A stretch of 64,000 nucleotides of DNA from Leptodontidium sp. MPI-SDFR-AT-0119 (lineage: Eukaryota > Ascomycota > Leotiomycetes > Helotiales > Leptodontidiaceae), in the NCBI GenBank assembly GCA_020726505.1, contig JAHLEZ010000007.1, positions 1,178,001 through 1,242,000 on the forward strand, given 5' to 3'. Below are positions 22,756 to 35,923 of the stretch, piece after piece. A program made the translations under genes and the position numbers. Within the stretch, counting starts at the first letter, position 1. Every line of letters begins with the position of its first letter. The notes under the pieces were generated by a model, which worked only from the letters and a program-made list of their open reading frames with translations, searched no databases and was not told the origin of the DNA.

Positions 22756-23854
22756 ATGGATTACGCAGACCAGCCCGCGCATGGCTACAACAATGGCAAT
22801 CGAGCGTTTCTACAGTCCTTCATGGCTCGTGGGACCTTGACTTTGAGAGAGGCCAAGCCATTACTCGCAGCAATTTTCTCACTCGATTCAGGTTCGTCAA
22901 CATCCCCCTCCTTACTCCAGACACAGCTAACAAGTTTCCAAAGACAGTCTCGTCGAGCCTGACGATGTCACAGAAGAAGATCTCCGTTCATACATCTCTG
23001 CGGCAGCAGAGGCAATCTCCCCCTTCGACTACGAAATCCGAACCACCCAGCACCAAGTCACGAAAGAGCGGATATGGGCATTCGTGAACAGCGTCAGCGA
23101 CCCTCTCACACAGATGGCGACGATCCGAACAACGGAAGAGACATTCTACATAAAGCGGTTCCTGGACGCCATGTTCGTGACCTACAACACGAAGCGCAGG
23201 GAAGTCATGGCCATCAGTAGCTTCCAAGCACTCGAGTCCAAGATCCGGAAAGCAAGCAAAGAAAATGTCGATGAAGAGGGAAGCCAAGCACAAACACAAA
23301 CACAAGCTCCAGATAAAGGCGTCACGCCAGACCAAACGCAAGCTCTCTTGAAGAGTCTTGCGGAGGAGGGCTGGATCGCGAGGAGTAGAGAGAATTTTTT
23401 CACACTTACACCTCGCGCGCTGATGGAGCTGAAGAGTTGGCTGGTGGAGACATACAATGATAATGCATTAGACGACAACGATGAGTGGCAACCGATCAAG
23501 CACTGCGAGGCGTGCAAGGAGATTGTGACGATTGGACAGAGGTGTACGGAGTTGGACTGTAATGTGCGGATACATAATATCTGCGAAGCTTCGTTTTGGG
23601 CATCTAAAGCGGGCGTGAAGGATTGTCCGAAATGCAAGACGCCGTGGGATGGGAAGCATTATGTTGGCCAGAAGGTTGTCACGACTACGGAGGAGTATCT
23701 GAAGGGTAAACGGAGGAGTGGTGTTAGTAAGAAGAGGGCGGCGGAACCGTCAGATAGTGAGGAGGAGGATCAGCCGGACACGAGTGGTGCGGGGAGCAGG
23801 AGGAGGAGAAGTCGACGTGAGGCTGCGACGCCGAGTGAGTCTGACGAGGAATAA
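22756..23854 (+). CDS. NSE1: SMC5-SMC6 complex subunit Nse1 (RING-like E3 ubiquitin ligase)
   Basis: Exons 22756..22891 and 22944..23854 with a 52-nt intron encode 348 residues. The N-terminus (GNRAFLQSFMARGTLTL, then AKPLLAAIF) is the winged-helix part of Nse1. The C-terminal half holds the variant RING: HCEACKEIVTIGQRC, DCNVRIHNICEASFW and DCPKCKTPW, a C4HC3 pattern with all ligands present. The tail is Arg/Ser/Glu-rich and probably disordered. Nse1 pairs with Nse3 in the SMC5/6 complex, which acts in DNA repair and chromosome segregation. Confidence 0.93.
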
Positions 23855-24429
23855 AGGATGTTCTACTAGAGGTCCGGATGATGTATAAAATGGGATTGCA
23901 CGATGAAATGGGACTGGGGATCTGGAAGGCGTTGATGAATTCCATTCCCAATGGCTGGGCGTTTTATTCAATGGACGGAGTTATTGGCACTTCATGACAC
24001 TTTCATGTACAAAAATTGACTTTTCAAGTAATAGATCCTTTCACATTCTCGATGAGTACAGGAGGACTTCTTGAATTAGTGAGTTTCCATAGCGTGCGTT
24101 CTCCACGTTCGACTTGTGTTGGATCCACCCAGCTTCAATTTTGGTGCTACTTTACCAGTTGCACAGTGGTACACGAATGAAATTATGTCATTCGAGATGA
24201 GCAACCACACCTCTGGAGAAAGATAAGTCACAGAGGGGAAATATATAATCGATCCCTGTACCGGAATGGAGCCGCCAACAGTGGGGGGTGTAACTTCGTA
24301 AGTTTGCCGCTAACCTCAATGAGGGGGGTGCTTAAGCACCTCAGCATCTCCAAACATCACGTATCTCTCATCTTCATCCGTCATCACTTCTCGCCGATTT
24401 CTTGGATTCAATCAATTGGATATACCAGA
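23855..24429. other. Intergenic
   Basis: 3' flank of NSE1 and upstream region of the amidohydrolase gene. An in-frame extension upstream to 24,304 exists but is not needed. No other feature is seen. Confidence 0.5.
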
Positions 24430-27400
24430 ATGAGGGACGTCCCTCTGGGCAACATGTATAAACAATTGGCGTCCAATCCATCTCCAACCCCATCTCGACG
24501 ACAATACCGTCCAAAGCTACCAGTCTCGATCATCACAGCCGTCATATTCGTTTTAGGCATACAATTCGTCATTCTTCCACGATATGTCTACCAACTATCA
24601 CCCAGTGAGATCAGACTCACTCAATTCCAACTCGATGCGTTAGACGAAGGGCTGCGCAAATGTCAAGCAGATCGAACCCCTCTAATTGAATACCCCGTGA
24701 CGACTGCAAGTTCTCGAACGAATGCGCGATGGAATCCTAGCACTGGACAAAACGAGACTGTTATCCTCCGGAATGCGACTTTATTCGATGGAGAGAAGAT
24801 ATTTGAAAATACAGTCAATATCGTTTTCAAGAAGGGTATAGTCGAGTCCGTATCTGATGCCGGACAATCAATCGTCATCCCAGGCGCCAAGATCTTCGAT
24901 TTGGAGGGGAAATATGTAACGCCTGGCCTGGTTGATATGCATTCTCACCATCTTTCTATGAGCTGGCCAATGCTCTCTTCTACCGATGACACCAACGAGA
25001 TGAACCCTGCTTTTGGCCCCCTGACGCCTTTCGTGAGAATCGTCGATTCGCTGAAAGCTTATGATTACGCTACGACTATCATTGCGTCTGGTGGAGTCAC
25101 GACTTCGCTCATCCTGCCGGGCTCGGCGAATATTATGGGTGGCGAGGCTGTTGTTGTCAAGAATGTGTTGAAGTCTGGCGATAATGAGGAATTTGTCGTT
25201 GAGGAGCTTCTATTGGAGCATGGCGAGCCTGTGGAGAATCGACGACGGTATATGAAGATGGCTTGTGGAGAGAACCCGAGAAGAGTTTATAAGCACACTC
25301 GCATGGGCAATGCGTATATCTTTAGGAAGCAGGTCAGTATATTTCCTGAACGTCTGCATGGAATTTCTGTTTTGACGGAGAAATGACAAAAAGAGAGTGC
25401 TAACATGGCATAGATGGAGAGAGCGAAGGAACTCAAGGGCAAACAGGACACTTGGTGTCTGAAGGCTGCTGCTCTCAGAGACAATGGCAATGTTGCCGCG
25501 ATCTCCAGCTTCTTGGATGCATCTTCAAAGGATGAAAGTGCAACTGACTACCTAGAATTTGACTCTAGCATCGCGATATTGAGAGGGAAAGTGGGTATCA
25601 ATGTGCACTGCTATGAGCCCGAGGATTTTGAGGATATGATAAAACATAGCAAGGAATTTGGATTCAGAATTCAAGCTTTCCACCATGCTTTGTCGGCATG
25701 GCAAGGTAAGCCCGGTTTCTCAGAGCGTTTTCTCATTGTCCATTCTGTACTTGAAGTAGAGCCCGGATGGCCGAAACTGTGTTGGGATTTTCAGGTCTTT
25801 TCTTGAGAAGTACAAAGCGGTGACTGACGTGAGTTCGTATGTTCAGTCCCTGAGATGATCAAAGCCAGTGGCGAGTAAGTTCATAACGAATCCCTAGCAC
25901 TAGCTCCGAGACTGACGGAACGAACAGGAACATTACAATTGCTACGTTCTCAGAGTTTGGGTTCTACAAAAAGGAGGCTTACGAAGCAAACCTATGGGCT
26001 GGAAAGATCCTCTCTGACCACGGAGTTCCCATTGCCTATAAATCAGATCACGTCGAGTCAGAGACGAATGCGAAGTATCTGCTGTAAGTCTCCGCATCAC
26101 AGTCCAATACTCGAACTAAACGTAAACTTCCAGATTCCAAGCAGCAACCGGTCATTCTTTCCACCTACCAGAACTCCTAGCTCTGCAATCTGTGACCAGC
26201 GTCCCAGCAAAATCTATGCAGATAGACCATCGAGTTGGATATGCTAAGCCAGGATATGATGCAGACCTTGTTGTTTGGGACTCGCACCCACTTTTGGTTG
26301 GAGCCACTGCTTTGCAAGTATACATTGACGGGAAACCTACCTTGGACCCCAAGAAGGTGGAAGAGAGTTTGTCCAATGTGCAAGCTGCCAATTCTAAGGA
26401 ATTGAGTCCACCAATGATGCGAACAACCGTTTCAACAGAGACCAAGGAGGAGCTGTGCAACAAGGTGGAGAAGGCAGGGACGAAATTCACCGTCACTGGT
26501 ATCAAGAACTCGTACTTGGAAGGACAACCTGCAGCAGCGGTTGCATCGGACAGTCTCGCGATGGTAGTTGACAGTGGCAAGATCGTGTGTTTCGATTCCA
26601 CAGAGAAATGTGCCAGTATCAGCGCCGACAGTCCTGTGATATCACTCAAGAACGGACATGTCCTTCCTGGACTGACAGCTGTCTCTCTCCAGCTTGGCCT
26701 AGCAGAAATCACCACTGATAGCAAGACATCTGATGGAGAGCTCAAGAAATCAGCAAGCTCTGACCCGAAGCATGCCGTATATGCCAAGTATGGTGTTCAT
26801 CTCGAGGGTAGAGGGTTTGCCAGAGCTAGAATTGGAGGTGTGACGATGGCAGTTACTGCCCCTATGTCTGAAGGCTTTACCATTGGTGTCAGTACAGGTA
26901 TCAAGACAAGTGGGAAGAAGACCATCTTGGATGGTGGGGTATTCCAAGATGATGTGGCAGTGCATTTTTCGATTGGACAATCCTCAAAAGGTATTTCAGC
27001 GGTTTCCAAGAATGGCGAATTGGAAAATCAACGCTAACAGATGTGACAGGAACCGATTCTCTGCCCACCATCTCGTCGGAGATTTCGAAGCTACGTGAGC
27101 TCGTTGCCGAAAACCAGACCAAGGACAACATCTACGGGAAAGCGGCCAATGGCTCGATTCCACTTGTTGTACACGCAGATAATGAGGCAAGAATTACCAT
27201 CACCTCGGATAGCCTAGGCTTACCTTTTCTTCTAGTACGACATCATGCAGCTCATCAAAATTAAGCAAGAGTACCCGATACTCAATCTAATTGTCTACGG
27301 TGGCTACGGTGCTCCGCTGGTAAGCTTCCCCGCCCCAAACCAACTCATCAAACAGAACTTCTCCATTATTAACTCTCGAATCCTAGGTTGCCAAAGAGCT

Positions 27401-27871
27401 CGCAGAAGCCAAAATTCCAGTCATCTTGACCGCCAACCGCGGAGCACCAGCTGGTTTCGACGTTCGCTTCTCGCTACCAGGACCACCACTCAGCAGATCT
27501 CCTGCAGCGGTACTGACTGAAGCGGGTGTGAAATACGCGCTCTCTGTTTTTGGCGAAGGTACGTTCCCTCTATCTACCTGCAAAACAGACTTCTACTTGA
27601 TTAAACTCATATAATTTTAGGCGAAACGTCGCATATCCACAATATCCCCATTGAAGCAGGCTGGGCAGCAAAGTACGCCGGCCTATCTGCCAAGCAGGCT
27701 GTGAATCTTGTGTCCAGGAATGTGGAGGAGATCCTCGGGTTGGAAGTCGAGGAGACGAAGAGGGATTTCGTGGTTTGGGAAGGGAATCCGTTGGAGTTTG
27801 GGGCAAGTGTTGTGTTGGGTGTTGATGGTGAGGATGGGGTGGTTAGTTTGTGCTGGCCGGAGTCGAACTGA
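24430..27871 (+). CDS. Membrane-anchored amidohydrolase, CE9-like (N-acetylglucosamine-6-phosphate deacetylase superfamily)
   Basis: Nine exons: 24430..25332, 25414..25705, 25847..25874, 25928..26083, 26134..26990, 27050..27186, 27236..27319, 27387..27558, 27621..27871; 959 residues. The start (MRDVPLGNMYKQ) gives a cytosolic tail, one membrane segment at about residues 33-53, and an outer catalytic part, a type II layout. The amidohydrolase entry motif GLVDMHSHH (His171, His173, His174) is present. Later metal-site regions include INVHCYEPED, RIQAFHHALSAWQ and YKSDHVE. A second amidohydrolase-like half follows from about residue 540. Fungal genomes often label this family carbohydrate esterase 9; the true substrate is unknown. 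Exon 3 is 28 nt, and the intron at 27187-27235 is GC-AG. Confidence 0.88.
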
Positions 27872-29330
27872 TATTCAGTCTGGAATTGAGGTCTTAATTT
27901 TACTTCAGTATTTTCGAAATGGAAGAGGAAGATTTAGGCGAAGTTTTAGACTTCTGCATTTTGAAGCCCGGGTCGTATCGACCTGTCGACGGTTGAGTGA
28001 TCCACTCGAAAAGAACCTGGAAGAAGCAGGTGCAGAGCGTTTCCACTGCGAGTAAGCGACCCTCTCCCGATCCGTGGTGAGAGAAGCTAATCCTCACATT
28101 AAACGGTACTTATAAAACAGCACTTGCATTTCTACTGTTGCCGAGGCTAGGCGAAGGCTTGTAATAGCCTCAATGCGACATCTGTTCTTGAGTTGAAACT
28201 ACTTCGTACTTCACTCGACTTGAAATACGGACTGCGCCAGAGCATTTCCATTAATGTGTCTTGGCAGTGATTCTAACCTCTGTGAGTGCTTATTGAACCA
28301 TGCTCAGCTACTGTCCAACGAGCTTCTTCGCAAAGACGACAACTTCACTTGACAAAGAGGCCACTGCCATGTAACCGCACGCTAGGTATCTACTGAACCA
28401 TAATCCATCAGTCCATGAAGATGACCATGCTTTGGCCCTAGCATTCCATCCATGGCCATATTCCGCAGGAGATCATCCAAGTAACGTTGCTCTTCAGTCG
28501 TCCTTCTTACGGATAAAATAGACGAAACCCCTCAGAAGCTTCTTTCGGGATCCTTGGCCTCTCCGCAGTCCCACTACTTCGACACTTTTCTGTGCCTTCG
28601 TATTGCATAATCTCCCTTGAAGAGGGTTTGGCTAGGCAATACTCCCGAGAAACAGCGCCTGTGATACAGCAGCCAGGGATGACCTGGGTCGCTGAGGCGA
28701 GGTGGAAACCACTGTGTGCAAGGTATTTCAAACATCTTTCCTGCAAAGGATGACAGTTTGTTTTCTGCATCAAGGCCACCAGAGGCTAACCAGAGACTTG
28801 TCTGAACAGAGACAAGTGCCAGCTGAGCTGCCTGCAAGAACCGCCTTCACGTAAGAATCCAACGACTAATCATACCGCACAAGACTCACACCGGAACGGT
28901 AGTTCTTGAACATAGCAGGTCGAGTCGAGGAGGATGAGGTTAGGTAATACAAGTACAGTGGCTTTTGCCTTTTGTACTTTCACTACTTTGTTTAAAGAGA
29001 GACGGTACTTTTTGTTTACCCAGGTGACCAGATGACCTCGACATCGATTAACTGCTGAAACTGAACAGAACACCACTAATGGCCTATATCTCAGCGATCA
29101 TATATTTCTAGATTCCCAAGATTCTCTCATAGGTAACCTCTTTTAAAAGAGAGTCCCTTTATCTTATGTTAGATCGAAAGCAAAGCGCTAGCGCCTCATC
29201 TCAAATAACGTTACATCCGATTGCCCAAATTCTCTCTCCGGTTACGAACACCATACACAATCCAGCTTATGTCGAACGATGGACACCGATCCTGCTCCCG
29301 CCTAGAATCTGACCTTCAATTCTGCTTCCA
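27872..29330. other. Intergenic, no gene recognised
   Basis: About 1.5 kb between the convergent amidohydrolase and ankyrin genes. Short minus-strand frames at 28507-28837 and 28870-29076 have mixed composition and no domain. I see no RNA gene or repeat. Confidence 0.5.
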
Positions 29331-32300
29331 CTATCTCGGCAAACGGTGCTGCCACCCCTCTACGAGAAATTCGTCCATCATCTCCTGCATTTCTTCGTCT
29401 GTTGTTATATTGCCCGTTTCATCCATTTCCTCATCCATTTCCTCATCTGTTGCCTCATCTGTTGCCTCATCTATTTCATGGGCACACCCCTCGACATCTG
29501 AGTCCGTTTCAAAATCTTCTTGGTCATACTGAAGAGAATCCAATTCGGTCCAGCAACTGTAAGATTTCAAGAGTTTCGCGGCAGCATTATGGCCGTTGGT
29601 TTCCGCCAATTTGACGGCTCTGATATATTGCCTTCGACCGCGGCCTTCGATCAATGTCCCTTCACTGAGGAGAAAGTGTAACATGTCGATGCGGCCGTTT
29701 TCTGCAGCGCCCTCTAAAGCTGTTCGTCCATGGAAGGAGGCCCTCGCTGCATTGACGTTTGCACCCACTTCAAGTAATTTATGGGCGATCCCCAAGTACC
29801 CCTGAATCGCTGCGATCTGGATCGCGGTCGCTCCGCCATGGTAAGCTGGCGGGGCATTGACATCAGCACCTGCTTCCAGAAGCATGTTAACCAGTCCCGG
29901 ATTTCCGGTTTCTACTGCTCCTTGTAGGGCCGTACGCGCCCAGTCGCCTGTCCCGACATAATCGACATTGGCGCCAGCCTGGAGAAGAGTCTCTACCAAT
30001 GAAATCTGTTGCCTCGCTACTGCTGTACAGAGGGGGGTGGAACTCATGCCATCTTTATCGCGTTCGCTGTCTACATTTGCTCCAGCGTCCAATAAGTCTT
30101 GCACAAGATGGTCGTTACGGTAATTTATCGCAACTGTAAGGGCGAGTCCAGTGCACCGCTGCGCCCACTTTGTCGCCTTGAGGAGGAGCTGTAGTATCGA
30201 ACGGTCACCCAGCCGAGCTGCTGTTTCGAGTACCGACTTTGGGTTGTATTGGCAGTACCTGCGCCACCAGCCTGCTTGTACCCGGTGGTGTCTGGAGTCG
30301 TCTTTGGGAGGGTCATAGTGCTGTGGTGTTCCCTTTGGATCAATCCCAGCCTCTAGAAGGAACTGAACGAGACCATGACTACGTTGTTGGACAGCCATGT
30401 CTACGGCGGTGGAACCCATACACTGAGGGAGGTCGTTGTAGGATCCAAGCAATTTCCGGACGATGGTGTCATTTCCCGTTCCCAGTGCTTCCCACACAGC
30501 TGCATTGAGCACATGTCCCGTAATGTGAGCCCCTCGGCCAATGAGGACCTCTGCCAACTCAATATTCCCTTTGGAAATTGCCGCCTCCAGTGGACTAGGG
30601 TCATTCCGCCAGCGTCGCGAAAAGTCTTTATTGACGTCAATATCGCAGCTCAGTAGGCGTTGCACCAAATCCTCCTTCTCTGCAGATATTGCAGAAGCGA
30701 GAAGGCTTGGCCCACTTGTCCGTATAATATCCGGCAACATTCCAACCTGTTCTAGATGGTTTGCGGTCTCTATATTTCCAATGCAGAATATTCCTTCCCC
30801 TATCGTGGTAGCTCCAGCCCGCAGTAGCATTTGGATCAACTCAGAATTTCCCGCCCGTATGGCTTCTGTAAGAGCGGTCTTTCCGGAATGGATATCGTCC
30901 ACGCGTGCCTCGTAACAAAGAAGCAACGAAACAACTTCGACACTATTTCGGATTGTAGCTAGTATCAATGCAGAAAGGCGCCCTCCGTTTCCGGAAATAG
31001 TTCTGTTAACCCTAGCTCCTTTAGCTAACAGGATCAAGCACAACTCGGCGTCTCCATTATACGCGGCCCGTTCAAGGAGCGTCTCCTTACCACTCGCAAC
31101 TGCACTGTGAATATCGGCGCCAGCATTTAGAAGAAGCTTGGCAACCTCATTATGTCCTGTGCCAACAGCTAACATGAGTGGGCAGACGTATAACTCTGCA
31201 GGTAGATTGACGTTTGCGTGCGCCTCCAGCAGGAGCTTGGCTATTGGGGCATTTCCTGTTTCGGCCGCTATACCGAGCGCTGTTATCCTCTTTCCCAAGC
31301 GTAGGGTTGGCAGCGGTGCGTCGACGTCTGCGCGGTTGGCAAGCAATATTTGTGTTAATCGGAAATTCCTATGTCTTACAGCTATACCGAGCGCCGTCGT
31401 ACCGTTCTCGATCATACCGTTCGCGAAGATTTTGGCGGAAATTTTTGCATTGACATCGGCACCAGCGTCTAGAAGCATCTGTATGAGTGTGATATCCTCT
31501 GTGTCAATAGCAAACTTGAGCGACATTGGTAAGATATGTGCTCCGCTAGCTATGAGAATTTCCATCAGCTCTCTATTCTTCCTCCTAGTGGCATGGCAGA
31601 GAGCTGATAGTTCCCTTCCCCCCCTGTTGACCTGCCCCTTGTATGATAATAGAAGGCGGGTCATTCCAACAGATAATCTTTCGTCACTGACGCTTGCCGC
31701 CAATTCCAGAGGTGTGAGTGGGCAGGCCCATTCGGGAGTGTCAATAAGTATGTCTGGATTCATCCCAGCTTTCAGCATCATCTGGATTGTTTCCAAGTCA
31801 TTACATCTTAGCGCGCTCGCGAATAACTTCTCTGCTACAGCCGCAGCGGTCGCTTCCATGGAGAGCAAGAGCCTGAAATGGTGAAGGCTGTTCATCCCAG
31901 ATCTTCGTAATATTCCCATGATCCGCTCATCGTACAGTCTCGCGCTCTCGCTGGATGTCAAGTCGGCGTATTGTTGCCGAAATGTAAAGTTATTGGATAA
32001 TAAGAACAACTCCAAGTTAAGCCTATCCAGAAACCCCGTGCTGTCTTTAGGGCTACATAGACTCTCGGCAGTGGTGAGATGTTGCCCTTCATACTCTTCT
32101 GGCATGATTACGCTAAGTACCGCGGATGCTCGAGAGCTGCTCTGGATATCTCGCAAGGCTCGAGTGCTACTCCACTGCAAAATTGAGCCGAGGCCTCTTA
32201 TGACATCGCTGCTGACCGAGAGATATGCAAGGCTGGCAGAGTCGGATGAAGTTGAGACGGAATGAGGTGCCGTAGCAGCGGCGAATTTAAAAAGTGGAAT

Positions 32301-32574
32301 AGGTCCTGTCATGATATTAAGTCCAAATGATGCGAATGACTTCTGGCTGCTCTTACCTTGATTGGCCCGCGACCGTATCAATCTCAGGAACTGAAACCAG
32401 GGAAGGGTTTGGTCCCATTTCAATTGTGCAGCCGACGGTCCAGGTGAGCAAACGACTATTCCTTCTGGTATTTTGGGCGAGGGAGCTATCTGGTATTAGA
32501 GGATTCAATCTTATGTTTACATCAGCATCGAATGTTACCTGGGCGGAACTTTTCAATCGTCGAGACAAACCCAT
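29331..32574 (-). CDS. Large ankyrin-repeat protein
   Basis: Three exons, complement(29331..32305, 32357..32489, 32539..32574), encode 1047 residues. The 36-nt first exon (MGLSRRLKSSAQ) ends at GTAACA; the 49-nt and 51-nt introns join it to IAPSPKIPEGIVV and then to GPIPLFKF. The second intron is in frame and open, so it can look like coding. The first about 180 residues are a family-specific N-terminus with no named fold. From about 190 to 990 come about twenty ankyrin repeats with the TPLxxAxxxGHxxxVxxLLxxGAdvN pattern. The tail is very acidic with repeated DEATDEE/DEEMDE units. Ankyrin stacks bind other proteins; no effector domain is attached, so the partner is unknown. Confidence 0.9.
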
Positions 32575-34526
32575 GGCGAGCCGTTTCTCTTCGGACCTTT
32601 GTGGGGGGACACTGGACACCGTCTATGTATACTTCGCTGTCCTTGCCGCTCTCTCTTTTCCTCTTGTCTATCCGGGTGCTGATACACCTCCAGTCCTCTT
32701 TTCTCATCCGGTACTTTACAAATCCCCACTGCTTGAACTTTTTTTCGTATTCCGCTTTGCTATGTTCTTGTTAAATGATATACTAGCGGGTGGCATGGTG
32801 AATTTCGTTCCTACCTCGCGTGAAAATTCCAAGTAGATTCCAAGATGGCTCTTAGCTCGGGGAGCTTCTTGCCTTCTCTCATGTAAATGCGCTCAATCGC
32901 ACCCTTATGGAGCTCCCAATCAGCGTCCTTCATGGCCGATATTGGAGGTTCGATTTGAACTGATACGAGATGTCGGACGGGAAACTCTGTAGAACTCGGA
33001 GGTAAAACAGCAAAGCGTGAGGAGATGTGGACCGATTGCGAACATCTCATATAAATTATGTGTTGACGCCGGCGAACGCCCTCTGGCTTAGGCTGACTTT
33101 GGGCATGGCAGCATCCAGTTGGCCAGATCAACGGAGGTTTTGTGGTCCAAGCAGCTTTTCCCATTGGTCGGATCCCAAATCCTCGAGTCCGTGCACTCCC
33201 GACAAAATAAAAATAAACCTAGCTAGCCTAGCCTCTGTGGACGAAGCATAGTGGAAATTTGAGCCCTTGCTCTTCAGATCGGCGGGAAGCTGCCGATTTG
33301 TGGCACGGGCCAACAACACCGATTACTTCGTACAGGGCCGAAATATAGCGAAAGGAAATACCTAAACTTCCTGTGGAATAACCGCAGGTGATATGGGGAA
33401 ATAGGATGCAGCCTGAGCATAAAATATAAGTATGTCGACAAGGCAAATCAAGGGGAAATCGAGGGGCGTTATGATCCCTGTCAAACAGCTGAGCATTGCC
33501 TAGGCCAAACCTGAAATCCCACTGGCTCGGAAGTGCGATTTACGGAGGTACGGAAACCAAAAACGAAAGCCAGAGGCACCCGTGATTCATGCTGCTATGT
33601 GTTAGGCGGCCCGACTCTTCGTCCAATAGGGAATCTGTTGCTTTACTCCAATAATGGATACTGTACTGTACCTGTGCCCCGCGTACAGTACATAGACACG
33701 CTACTTCGTCCCCTCACAAAAAATTGACTACCATTTTCATACTCACACTCAACTGAGAATCTACTTCTATGTCAACATGCCTCCACTTTCTTCGTTCCCG
33801 CCCCTTCTGTTCCTAATCCTAAACGACTTCAACTTCAAAGTAGTTGTGTTGATGTGGTTAACAACGAGTTGTGCCACTTCGCAGAAAAAAGCCAGGGATG
33901 CAAAATAAAGTGGAATGTTGGAATCATTCAGCGGTATACGATACCGAGGGATCTAACATCACACTGTGATATTGTTTAGCAAGAATACATCCAACAGAAT
34001 AGACGGTGTGTCCGTACATTCTGCATAACACAGAACTAAAAAAGACTAACAACGTTCTTGCATGTCCTGCCGGAACTTCTCAATCCGGAAGGCCACCAAA
34101 GCTGATATACTCTTGACTTCAGCGCAAACCTTTCTCTCATGGCTCAGCAAACACATAAAAGACAGGATTCCCGTCACATTTTAGTGAAATCCAACCCTCC
34201 TGAGCAACACTTTTGTGAGTGCAATCATCCTGCATACCAATTTTCGTTCTTAATTTACGTCTCTAGGCTGTATCTGTTGACTACTTTTGAACTTTTAGTT
34301 AAATCTCAAGCGTACTGAGATTAGGCATTCACATGGGGCAGTATATTACTACTGTATGCCTGTTGGCCAACCCTTGCTACGAATTATAGCTGATGGTCCT
34401 TCTAGCTCACCAATCATATCAGTCCAGTCATTTCCACCGTCATCCTCTACCCTGTTCTTGCTTTCATCACCACCGCGAGTCTCATCTACTCCAGTATCAC
34501 AATCGAAAGATCAATATCACTTGAAG
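32575..34526. other. Intergenic, no gene recognised
   Basis: Nearly 2 kb between divergently oriented genes. A 44-codon frame from 33,777 (MPPLSSFPPLL) is the only small ORF with a fair start, and I do not consider it supported. The remainder shows no domain, repeat or RNA gene. Confidence 0.5.
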
Positions 34527-35085
34527 ATGGAAACAAAACAGAATTGGCAACTTACCATGTTGTTTTTGGCAAAGGCTCTCTTGCCTTCATTGTTGGGGAG
34601 TATCATGTGCGACGCCGCATCGACCAGGCTCCTCCGTCGTGAAGTGGTTGAGCAAGCCTCAGGACTTGAGACGCGCAAGAATTGTAACGGTGCAGGGAAT
34701 TTTGTCGTATACGAAACCGGAAATGGGGGTGGAGGTAACGCTATGGTCTGTGTAAATGGCTACGTGGTTGCCGGCTGTGCCGTTCTCTTAGCCACACAAA
34801 ATCAGCTTTCGGCGTTTGCCACTCGCATTGCAGATTGGATCACGGGCAAAGTCACAGACGCCTCAAGTGCTGGACCCCAGGTTCGCGAACTTCATCCAAT
34901 CAGCTGACACGATATTTACAATCACACCAAGTCATCCGCACGTATCTCGGTTAAGGTCAACGATGTGCCTGCCCTGCGAGCCGACACAAACTTCGCCGTT
35001 TCCGAAGGATAGATTCCTCAGAGTGTGCTACAATCGGAACCTCAGCCAGGTCGGTTGTTTCACTTGCGGTGGGTACAACAACTGA
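34527..35085 (+). CDS. Small secreted protein gene with broken reading frame
   Basis: The ORF from ATG 34527 to 34907 encodes 127 residues with a signal peptide of about 30 residues, then a dibasic site (LLRRE) and a Gly/Asn-rich domain with CVNGYVVAGC. It ends abruptly in a frame unlike the rest. Downstream, protein-like pieces lie in other frames: RFANFIQSADTIF, then ISVKVNDVPALRADTNF, then FLRVCYNRNLSQVGC and a last FTCGG to 35085. One-base changes in short homopolymers would join them. So this is either a decaying gene or an assembly with homopolymer errors. The size, signal peptide and cysteines fit the broad class of fungal small secreted proteins; I recognise no family. Confidence 0.6.
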
Positions 35086-35923
35086 CAGGGACAGGTTGGG
35101 ATTTCTGCCTTTTCAAGTGACTGTTGACCTTCTTTGAATCTTTGTACCTCATGCCAAGCTGATTATTAGTTCATCGGCTCGCTCTACTTATACTCTTCAT
35201 GTCTTCTCCTTTATTTGTAGACTGGATTGATCACCCAGATTTTCTATATTGATTGCTTGCTTATCCATCCGTGGGGAACAGGCCTAACTTCCCATGAAGC
35301 AGTTTTGTTGCATCTCCCATAGTCCAATATAAAATTAACTATTAAAGAATTGTCCTGCCACTTTCTTGAGCGGAAACTGCAATATTGCGCAAGAGTTCCA
35401 CAAAGCAAAGTCATATGTGACAAGTTGGGAGGTGAAGAATTCGCACCCTTCCGGGCTGGAGCTTCAAGTCGTTCGATTGAAGAATACCTCACTCGGCAGA
35501 GTATCAAGACATGAGGGCGATTTTCTCATATGCACGCTATTATTGCCTCGAGAAGTGTCTCCAGACGATCCTTGGCGATGCGAGTCGTTACTATTCATTC
35601 CAAAGTTGAATTAGGCCGTGCTAATAACTTGATGACAGGTTTTTCAAGAGCTGGTTATGGATAACTAAAATTTACCGCCAAAGATGCCTTTACACTTCTC
35701 ATCTTTGTTTACATCGTAGCGAGGAGAAGAGGAGTCGGCAAGCGGGTACACTTCTGCCCGAGCCGAGGAAACCCCGGCGGCAGGTGGCCATCCATATGAG
35801 CTTGTCTGTGACGAAGGCAATCCGATAGCAGTTTCAAGAACAAAGACGACTCTCCTCCCTCCGCAACCTCACAACTTCCCACGCACATACACGCACGCCG
35901 AACCAGCCAAGGAAACCGCAATC
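35086..35923. other. Intergenic
   Basis: 3' flank of the secreted-protein gene and promoter of YKT6. Open frames at 35244-35614 and 35709-36082 are not supported by features. No RNA gene is seen. Confidence 0.5.
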
